A stretch of DNA of 64,000 nucleotides from Gabonibacter massiliensis (GTDB taxonomy: Bacteria > Bacteroidota > Bacteroidia > Bacteroidales > Marinifilaceae), in assembly GCA_001487125.1 (NCBI GenBank), contig LN913013.1:868001-932000 (forward strand). The letters are read 5' to 3'. Under the pieces are notes generated by a model. It was not told the DNA's origin. It did not search any database and was given only the letters and a program-made list of their open reading frames with translations. Numbering within the stretch: the stretch's first letter is position 1; each line of letters starts with the position of its first letter. This document shows positions 26,266 through 34,181 of the stretch, piece by piece. Position numbers and translations under genes: made by a program.

Positions 26266-26679
26266 TTATTTATCTGGATAAATCTTTACCTTAAATATAA
26301 CCTCAGTCTCTCCAACCGAATTTTTAAGCACAATCTTATATTCCCCTGAATCTTCCAGAGCGGCAGATAGTAGTTTAATTGTTAAAACTTTATTAGTAAA
26401 AGAAACGTCTTCCGAAGATTGCCATAATTCTCCATTTTTATATATTTTATAAGTAGCCTCTGGATTTGCAGTAAAATTAATTTCAAATTTAACAATTTGT
26501 CCCACAAAACCTTTTACATTACCATCTTTAGGAGTCGTATGGTTAACGACAGGTTTACTCGGTGAAGCAAAAAGTAATATTTTACTAATATTGACATCAT
26601 TAATTTTTTCTACTTCTTGACTTCTAAACCCTGTAAAACTTAAAAATAAGATCAAAACAAATAATATATTTATTTTCAT
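26266..26679 (-). CDS. Exported single-domain I-set Ig-like protein, Ig3
   Basis: The 137-residue protein has a signal peptide (MKINILFVLILFLSFTGF) and an Ig-like domain with VKGFVGQIVKFEINFTANPE, TYKIYKNGELW and the clear I-set motif LEDSGEYKIVLKNSVGETEV. There are no cysteines in the mature part, so stability does not rely on a disulfide. It follows Ig4 by 180 bases; these two genes are adjacent, as if produced by a direct duplication. The golvesin remnant starts just after its stop. Confidence 0.75.
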   Translation of the reverse strand: MKINILFVLILFLSFTGFRSQEVEKINDVNISKILLFASPSKPVVNHTTPKDGNVKGFVGQIVKFEINFTANPEATYKIYKNGELWQSSEDVSFTNKVLTIKLLSAALEDSGEYKIVLKNSVGETEVIFKVKIYPDK

Positions 26680-26859
26680 TGTCGCAAATTTAGATGATTA
26701 ATTATTTTATTTTTTAATAATATAAGATCATAATAATTATAATATAACAAATCATGATCTCCTTTACCCGTAATTTCATATTTCCTGGCTCAACAACAAT
26801 ATTTATATAAAATTTTATGTTACTGGCAAATTTCATCGAAATAAATATACAATAAGATG

Positions 26860-27270
26860 TTATTCATTAGGATATATCTTCACATTAAATTTGGCTTCAG
26901 CTGTTCCAGCTTTATTCCAAAGCACAATTTTATATTCCCCGGAGTGAGCTATTTTTACATTCTTTATAGTACATTCCATCGTATCTTGATTTTTACTAAT
27001 ATTTCCAGAACCAAATTGTTCACCATCCTTTAATATTACAAATTCAGTAGACGCATCTGCAACAAATTCAATAGCAAATGTCATAATCTGACCTTCAAAA
27101 CATTTAACCTCACCATCACGAGGAATCGTTCTAGTTATCACAGGAGCTTGGGACAAAACAGCATATAACTCCTTAGAAACATTAAGACTGTTAGAAGTTA
27201 CTTCCTCTCTATTTTTAAACCCCGTAAGACTTACAAATAACATTAAAACAAATAATAATTTTTTCTTCAT
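26860..27270 (-). CDS. Exported single-domain I-set Ig-like protein, Ig4
   Basis: I chose the start at 27270 (MKKKLLFVLMLFVSLTGF) because it aligns with Ig1 and Ig2; the ATG two codons earlier is possible. The 136-residue protein carries CFEGQIMTFAIEFVADASTE and AHSGEYKIVLWNKAGTAEAK. Two cysteines (in VKCFEGQ and MECTIKN) are not at the classic Ig disulfide spacing. It lies 193 bases after copy B, the same order as copy A and Ig1 (about 215 bases), supporting a duplicated unit of large gene plus Ig gene. Confidence 0.73.
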   Translation of the reverse strand: MKKKLLFVLMLFVSLTGFKNREEVTSNSLNVSKELYAVLSQAPVITRTIPRDGEVKCFEGQIMTFAIEFVADASTEFVILKDGEQFGSGNISKNQDTMECTIKNVKIAHSGEYKIVLWNKAGTAEAKFNVKIYPNE

Positions 27271-27463
27271 GGTCATAAATTTTAATTAGTTAATATAATT
27301 TGCCAATTTAAATAATATACATTATCGACATTAATAATATATTTATAACTAAAATGATGTATCACAATAAACATCACTATAACGATCATCTCAGATCATC
27401 ATTTTTCATTCTCAAAAGCAAATAAAATCAGTTTTATTACACCAGTATGCAATAAATTAAACA

Positions 27464-27900
27464 TCACTCTTTTACTTTTACCCATTTCACCGCATCGGCA
27501 ACGAGTCCCTGAGCATACCCTTCATTCATTTTTTTATCACTTAGTGTTACCCTTGCGTTTTCAGTAAAATCAAATATTCCAAGAGAGACCCAACATCCCA
27601 AGTCATCCTCTCCCGGAGCAACAACCACTTCATGCTCCTTTCTGCCATCAAAAACGGTATAAAAACGTGAAGTTTCTTGCTTTTTCTTTTCTGATAAAGA
27701 AGAGAATTCAATCCAATCAGGAATACTTTTCCGACCGCCACCGGCGAAGGCCGTGTAGTAAAAAAAAACCTCATACTTCCCTGCTTCAGGCAACCGAACA
27801 CTCCATTCCACTTTTTGTTTACCTTCGCTAACTTCTTTATAAAGCGCACTTCGCACCGGGAAACCATAGAAATGTTCTTTAATCGTGGGCAACCAAGTAT
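27464..27900 (-). repeat. 437-base near-identical block, copy B side
   Basis: This is the partner of 21784-22220. The T9 run on the coding strand within FFYYTAF (around 27760-27768) is kept in both copies, and the block boundary lies inside codons just before the LPTIKEHFYGF segment, so the exchange preserved the frame. Confidence 0.92.
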
Positions 27901-30781
27901 CTTCCGTGAGATATTCATAATATTTTTTAGAAACATCTTTTTGCCGGAATAAAGAAGTTATAAAATTTTTCGGTTTTACAATTCTAAAACCCAGATCCTC
28001 ATTATCAACTATAATTTCGTCGCTACTCGAAGCGAAAATAGACGAATCCACACTAAAAACACCGGTTATCGTGTCCTTACTCAAATAACTTGCCTCTTCC
28101 GGCTCTAATCGAATTATTGAAGGAAGATTCTGAGACAATGGCGTTCCTATGCTAAAAACTGCCTTTAAACTGGAAATCCGAGATACACGTGTTCTGATTT
28201 CCTTTGCTTCGTGAGGGGGAATAATCCATGCCTGATGAAATTCAGTTTCGACAAGACCGGGCACATCACTCCTATTGAATACCTTAAAACAGTACAGCCA
28301 ATAGGGTTCGTCTATTCCCGTAATCTTTACTGCCCGAGGTTCTCTGATATCAAGTATAGGCAATCGATTGGCATGATACCAATCCTCCACGAGAGAGTCC
28401 AAACGAACCCCGAAGGCCAGATGAAATTGGTCAAAAAATACTTTTGCGGTCGTCTCTCTGAAAAAATTGTTTGCCAAAAAATCATGATAAAACTGACGAT
28501 ATGGCTCGTTTCCCACTAATAAAGAGATATACGAATACAACTCCTCGCTTTTTTTACGAATGATATTTTCCAGCACCTCCGGTAACAACGAATGATCGTA
28601 TAAAGCATCTTTCAGGCTATTATGACTCAGGTATTCCACGGCAACATAATCATCAACGGGAGAAGACCATGCTTTAAGACCTCCATACCTGCGGGCCACG
28701 TTAGCCAGGACATCATGTAAAATCGGGTATTCCCGGGAAGCAATAAATGTCGTTTTACCCCGCATCATGGGACGTATATCACAACTACCCTCTCCTAATA
28801 ACGTTTTAATATCACGCAACTTCATTCTTATATCCATAAAATTCTCTTTTTCCTCCTCGGCTTTGCCATCCGGACTTTCAAAAGGATAATCTTTTATAGA
28901 ATAAGCTTTCTCGGGAAGAAAAACAAGTCCTCCCTGTACTCTCTCTCCACTTCTTTGCATCACTCCTGGAAAACAATAAAAAGCAACAGGTACTTCCAAG
29001 AGAGTCACCCATCGATACGGGTATTGCTGTATCGGATCATGAATTTCTCGCTCCTTATTATAAAAACTTGCGATATAACATTTTTCCAAAAATTTCGGCG
29101 TTTGTATACATTCTTCACTCTCCATACCACGTTTAATATGCGAGAGTCTCGACACGATAGTGTCTTTCAGTAAAATATCGTAATCCTTAAGAAGATACTC
29201 GTGATCAGGCAAATAATAGAGTTCCAAACGAACAGGGCCTAACGAGGCTATCCGTTTCTTGTAATGTCCAACGCAAAGACTAATCCCCGGCATGTCATGA
29301 TCAAAGACAAACACGGTTTCTCCTTCTCTCTCGCTAACAACATCTCCCTGAGAAATAGCCGTCAGCACGGGATTATGTTCCACGCTTAAACTATAGCGGG
29401 AAAAATTCACATCCCGAACTCCCAAATCCCCGTATGGAGGCACACAAACCGGATACCAGACACATTCAGGCGTGAGTAACTTGTAATCCTTACCGCAAAA
29501 GGCAGGTGAATAACCGAAACCATATATACCGATACGATTTACTCCGGAAAGATTGTATTCTCTCGGGTTAACGTCCAGAAAACAGAGGTCATTGACAACA
29601 CCTCCCTCGTAACTCATAACAACCTCGCAGTTCTCTCCCGGCTTTAATTCTTTACCCGTGATCAATGCCTGGTGATCTTTACGGAAAGAAACGGGTTGAC
29701 CGTCAATATCGAGACGATTCACGGTTAAACCCGGGTTAAGGTAAATCACGAGAGGGATTACAACAGATGCCCGATTGGTAACGGTCAACTCGCTGACCAC
29801 GAAGATATCACCATTCTCGAGCTCCTTCACCTGTAAATCATTCCGTACCACACGGGCTGCAGGATGTTTACCATGTTCGGCGTAAACTTGCCTGTAAATC
29901 TCCCGGTTCCTATCGACGGAAGCGTGACGAACGTGATAAACGAAAGCCAGTCCCCCGGCGAAAACAAAGAATCCACAGGCCACACCCACGGTTTTTGTGA
30001 AAACAAGCAAATCATTGGGAATTCGCGGGTAAGGAATAACCGACAAAGTCAGGAAACCTATTCCCGTCAACAAGATAGATCCCCGTTGCAACAAATAATT
30101 CCCTATGTTAACATGACCCGTGAAATCCGAGAACATGTTCGGAATAAATCGTGCAAGCGGATCAAGCAAACCATTTAACCAATCGCTCCCGAAAAAAACA
30201 AAAACTCCAAGAACTGCGAATAGGATCAGTAAGCTGATTCCCTGGTGACGAAGGACACGAGTCATCAGAAAAGAAAGACCAAGAAAATACACCAACGTCG
30301 GCAGAGTCAAGGTAACCCAATAAAAGAGATAAGCCCATAAATCGAAAGAACGGGAATAAAAACTGGCGTTGATCAAGATGGAAACGCCGAACACGATAAA
30401 ATTCACGAGTGTGAAAAACAATAATTTTCCCAAGAAATTTCCGACGACAATCTCGCTGTTACTCAAGGGACGAACATGTAACGCCTCCATTGCTCTTAAC
30501 CTGGCCACCCTCGAATCGCCGGTGATGTAACCTATGACAAAAAGCAACTGGACAAAATTAAAGTAATAGGCCGCCTTATAAGCCATGGACGAGGGCAAGA
30601 CTTGCGAGATCCAATCCAAAGAGGAACGAAACAAATCATTTACCGAATCGGCCGATGCCGGGGCAAACAGATAAACAAGAAGCCCAACGATGGAAAGAGT
30701 GGTGAATATACCAAAAACAACACTCCTGCAAGAAAACTTAAACTCGTATAAAGTAATCACAAAAACAGCACGTTTGTCCAT
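27464..30781 (-). CDS. ABC-2-like permease / pseudo-M1 peptidase / golvesin-domain fusion, copy B
   Basis: The start at 30781 (MDKRAVFVITLYEFKFSCRS) aligns with copy A; the frame is open to 30865. The 1105 residues have the same three-part plan. The membrane part has HVRPLSNSEIVVGNFLGKL. The M1-like part has FCGKDYKLLTPECVWYPVC and RSGERVQGGLVFLPEKAYS, and ASREYPILHDVLANV stands in the HExxH position. The golvesin part is nearly identical to copy A. Outside that block A and B are clearly diverged, so B is an older paralogue that shared its 3' end recently. Ig4 and Ig3 follow. Confidence 0.75.
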   Translation of the reverse strand: MDKRAVFVITLYEFKFSCRSVVFGIFTTLSIVGLLVYLFAPASADSVNDLFRSSLDWISQVLPSSMAYKAAYYFNFVQLLFVIGYITGDSRVARLRAMEALHVRPLSNSEIVVGNFLGKLLFFTLVNFIVFGVSILINASFYSRSFDLWAYLFYWVTLTLPTLVYFLGLSFLMTRVLRHQGISLLILFAVLGVFVFFGSDWLNGLLDPLARFIPNMFSDFTGHVNIGNYLLQRGSILLTGIGFLTLSVIPYPRIPNDLLVFTKTVGVACGFFVFAGGLAFVYHVRHASVDRNREIYRQVYAEHGKHPAARVVRNDLQVKELENGDIFVVSELTVTNRASVVIPLVIYLNPGLTVNRLDIDGQPVSFRKDHQALITGKELKPGENCEVVMSYEGGVVNDLCFLDVNPREYNLSGVNRIGIYGFGYSPAFCGKDYKLLTPECVWYPVCVPPYGDLGVRDVNFSRYSLSVEHNPVLTAISQGDVVSEREGETVFVFDHDMPGISLCVGHYKKRIASLGPVRLELYYLPDHEYLLKDYDILLKDTIVSRLSHIKRGMESEECIQTPKFLEKCYIASFYNKEREIHDPIQQYPYRWVTLLEVPVAFYCFPGVMQRSGERVQGGLVFLPEKAYSIKDYPFESPDGKAEEEKENFMDIRMKLRDIKTLLGEGSCDIRPMMRGKTTFIASREYPILHDVLANVARRYGGLKAWSSPVDDYVAVEYLSHNSLKDALYDHSLLPEVLENIIRKKSEELYSYISLLVGNEPYRQFYHDFLANNFFRETTAKVFFDQFHLAFGVRLDSLVEDWYHANRLPILDIREPRAVKITGIDEPYWLYCFKVFNRSDVPGLVETEFHQAWIIPPHEAKEIRTRVSRISSLKAVFSIGTPLSQNLPSIIRLEPEEASYLSKDTITGVFSVDSSIFASSSDEIIVDNEDLGFRIVKPKNFITSLFRQKDVSKKYYEYLTEDTWLPTIKEHFYGFPVRSALYKEVSEGKQKVEWSVRLPEAGKYEVFFYYTAFAGGGRKSIPDWIEFSSLSEKKKQETSRFYTVFDGRKEHEVVVAPGEDDLGCWVSLGIFDFTENARVTLSDKKMNEGYAQGLVADAVKWVKVKE

Positions 30782-31054
30782 AACATTCATCTTAATGTTT
30801 ATAAACCAATTGATAAATTCACCATTTTCCATAGGACAGAAATAGGGAGTCATTCCATAAAACAAACAATCCTAATTGCACTAAATGAATCAATAAAGTT
30901 TTCTAAAATAAATAAAAATAAAAACATCTGCTAATAATATTAATGAAAAATATTTTCAATATATACAATAAATTAAAATCACCTTTAAAGTATTATTATA
31001 TAACGACCAATAAAATAATTCTTTACCCGAATTCACGTTAAATTTTTCCTATCG

Positions 31055-32480
31055 CTACTCTACCTTTACCCATTTTACGGCATCCGCCACAAGGCCTTCT
31101 TCATCTACAGCCTTATCACTCAATGTCACTTTGGCGTTTTCTGAAAAATCAAATATTCCTAAAGAGACCCATGTTCCTTTCTCGTCTTCACTCGGATGAG
31201 CTACAACCTCGTACTCCCTTTGGCCGTCGAAAATAGTATAATAACGTGAAATTCGTTCCTTCGATACTATCGCTTCTCCAGAATCTACTATCAATTTGTT
31301 ATCAAAACTATTTTTTCTACCTCCCCCGAAAAACGTCGTGTAATAGAAAAATAACTCATATTTTCCCTCTCGCGGCAACCGGACATTCCATTCCACTTTT
31401 TGTTTCCCCGTACCGTCTCTTTTATAGAGTGCACTTCGCACGGGAAATCCATAAAAATGCTCTTTAATCATGGGTAACCAAATATCCTCACCCGTGACAT
31501 GATCATAATACTTTTTACTACTCTTCTCTTTTCGGAATAGGGAAGTAATAAGATTTTCCGTTTTCACCACCCTAAAACCGGCATCCTCATTATCGACAAT
31601 AATCTCATTCTCTCCCGCCATCGAAAGGAAGACTGACGAATCTACGTTAAAAACACCGGTCGTGGTGTCTACAAACAGATAACTCGCCTCTTCCGGCTCC
31701 AATAATATCATAGCCGGAAGATTCCGAGTCAAAGGAGTACTCACGCTAAAAAACGATTGCATAGGATTTACGGAAACACGTGTTCTGATCTCTCTTCCCG
31801 CACGAGGGGGAATAATCCACTTTTGATCATTATCTGTTTGAACAAGCCCCGACACGTCACTCTTGTTAAACACCTTAAAGCAATACAACCAGTGAGCCTT
31901 TTCGGTACCTGTGATTTTAATCGCCCGAGGATCCCGTATATCGAGTAAGGGCAAACGAGCGGAGTTGTACCAATCCTCAACGAGCGAATCCAACCGGATG
32001 CCAAATGTTTGATAAAATCGGGAAAAACACTCTTCCGCTGTCGTCTCCTTGAAAAGATTACTTGCTAAGAAGTTATGATAAAATCGACGAAAACGTTCTC
32101 GATCCATCAACAACGACATATAGGCCTGCAATTCATTATTTTTTTTACGAATGATATTATCCAATGCTTCGGGCGGTAAGGATTTATCCTGCAAGGCATC
32201 TTTCAAGCTATTTCGACTCAAGTATTCCACGGCCACATAATCTTCAGCAGGGTATGTCCACGATTTTACTCCCCGATCTTTACGTGCCACATCACTCAAA
32301 ATATCATGCAAGATAGGACACTCCGGCGAGGCTATGGATATCGTTTTTCCCCGTAACGTGGGCCTCACGCTACAACTACCGCCTCCAATAAATGTTTCAA
32401 TGTCATTCGCTAATTTTATATTCGAGATGTAACCTTCTCTCTCTTCTTCCTCAATGACGCCAGGGACCTTGGAAGGGTAA
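31055..32480 (-). pseudogene. 5'-truncated pseudo-M1/golvesin gene, copy C
   Basis: The reading frame is open from about 32480 (TYPSKVPGV-type start of homology, matching copy A's AYPFKVPNV) to the stop at 31055. It thus covers the late M1-like part and the golvesin domain but lacks the membrane part and any natural start; a GTG at 32368 is the first possible one. In the zinc position it reads SPECPILHDILSD. Its middle is very similar to copy A (for example EIRTRV, NLPAMILLEPEEAS), while the golvesin part has its own version (GGGRKNSFDNKLIVDSGE). Upstream sequence is unrelated and AT-rich. It is a relic that may have served as a donor for copy A. Confidence 0.78.
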
Positions 32481-32634
32481 TTATTATGTTATATTTATTA
32501 CAATGATAGATTATAATAAAAAGATTTAGGGTTGTTTTTATAAAATTTAAAATAGTCCATTCACTTTATAAGTATCACATACTTATTTTTTTTACAACAA
32601 AGAAATGTAAAATACATTCCTATTTTACACAGAA

Positions 32635-32659
32635 AAAGAGGATGCAAAACATCCTCTTT
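32635..32659 (-). terminator. Terminator after the thioredoxin gene
   Basis: Perfect 10-base arms AAAGAGGATG (32635-32644) and CATCCTCTTT (32650-32659) enclose a five-base loop. On the minus strand the stem runs into TTTTTCTGTG. It lies 65 bases after the thioredoxin stop and separates the SusCD/ABC operon from the Ig/permease array. Confidence 0.8.
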
Positions 32660-32723
32660 CGTCGTTTGTAATAAAGATTGTATTCCTTTTACGGGAATAC
32701 CTGAACACACTTACGACTATACC

Positions 32724-33996
32724 TTAATTTCTCTTTAGTAAATTTATTCTTTGCTGAATGTATTCCAAATAGCGGGCATCACCCAATCGTGAAGCCAGTT
32801 TGTAAGCTTGATTGTAATTTTCTTCCGCTTTAACTTTGTCTTTCAGGATGGCATAACACTCTCCTTTCAACAGGTAGATCTGGCTTAAATTGGCTGTATC
32901 CAATGTTATGGCCGGTTTTTCACCTAATTTTAAAAGATCGTCTAGCCATTTGATACATTGCCTGCTCGACTCTTCTGTCAGATTCCCGTTCGTGGCATCG
33001 AACAGATCGCAGATAATGGCGTTGTATGCTTCCGGCGTCACCTGATCTCCCATATTTTCAAAAAATACCATCCGAAGTTTTATAAATCCCTGTTGATCTT
33101 TCTTCGCGTAAAGCATATTATAACCGTCGGCTCTGTTGGTCAAAAATTCTTTCAGCATCCATTTCCCATGCTTTATCGAATCAAAAACTACCTTTTGTTC
33201 CGTTACAGCCTGTTCAATCACTTTATTATAACCGGCATATCCGGCTTTGGCCAAATTACCGATTAAACCTCCCGTGTAAGGAATAATTGCATCGAATACT
33301 TCTGAAAAAGGCATGATTTTCAGGTAATCGGCCAAATGTTTACTCACAAAATCCATGATTTCGTCCGTTCTTCCCGATCGAGCATACATCATAATGATAT
33401 CGAAGTCCGTTTTATTGATCAGCTCTTTCCGGGGTTTCAACTTCATATACTCTTCGAACATTTTTATCCCTCGACCTTCCCAGATCTCATCTCCCTTTTC
33501 CTGCATAACGTAGGGAAGTTCCGGCAACAACTCCTGCATGAGCTTTACATTATTTTTATCCTTCTCATACTTTTCCCACAAAACATCAAAAACAGGAAGT
33601 TCCCCGGTCGCCTCTTTTGCTTTTTTCAACAAACGTTCTGCAGGCATAAACCCCATTAAACGTTCTACTTCTTTTCCGTTGGCATCAAAAAACACCAAGG
33701 TCGGCATGGCATCGATGTCATAGCGACGCACCAATTCCTTTTCTTTATCCACGTCTACCTTCAGACAAATAAAATGTTTATTGAAATAGGCCCCGACCTC
33801 TTGATCCGTAAATGTCTTTGTAGAGAGCATTGCACACGGTCCGCACCAGGTTGCAAAAAAATCTACAAACACTATCTTTTTTCTGTTTTAGCCTTACTCA
33901 GGACATCCTCAAAAGTTCCCTGAAAAAATTTAATTCCTTCACTATGGGCAAACAATGTCCCAAAACAGCATATAAATAATACATATATTTTTTCAT
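32724..33996 (-). pseudogene. Exported thioredoxin-fold protein with TPR-like tail, two frameshifts
   Basis: The main frame (to 33872) gives VDFFATWCGPC with the CxxC active site, then MPTLVFFDANGKEVERLMGF and a long helical tail with repeats (LKGECYAILKDKVKAEENYN) typical of periplasmic Bacteroidetes thioredoxins. The missing front is present upstream in another frame: IKFFQGTFEDVLSKAKTEK, ending in a six-A run (33877-33882, T on plus) where seven would restore the frame. A second six-base run right after the ATG (33988-33993) likewise needs one more base to give MKKIYVLFICCFGTLFA, the signal peptide. So it is either a decayed gene or a double sequence error. Confidence 0.8.
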
Positions 33997-34095
33997 TTGA
34001 TTCGGTTTTTAATTAAAAGTTTCCATTCTCCAGATCATCCACCATCGAAATCATGATCCAAACAAATCTCCTGGCAGATAAAGGCAGGAAGCTCA

Positions 34096-34121
34096 GGGTA
34101 CTATACCTCTTGATAGTACCC
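34096..34121 (-). other. Stem-loop between the GldFG-like and thioredoxin genes
   Basis: Perfect 9-base arms GGGTACTAT (34096-34104) and ATAGTACCC (34113-34121) lie in the 185-base gap between two genes of the same strand. There is no T-run. It could be an RNA processing or stability site that sets different levels of the two parts of the operon. Confidence 0.4.
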
Positions 34122-34181
34122 CGCTTGTCCACATCTTAATCAAAATATAAAATAAAAGGTCAGTAAATCCATTCAAAAATC

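Noticed and set aside
20429-32480. CRISPR array or transposon as the cause of the repeats
   Set aside because: The repeats are long coding paralogues, not short regular units. No transposase, terminal inverted repeats or target duplications are visible.
33337-33723. Plus-strand ORFs opposite the thioredoxin gene
   Set aside because: These are shadows of a helical, Lys/Glu-rich coding strand.
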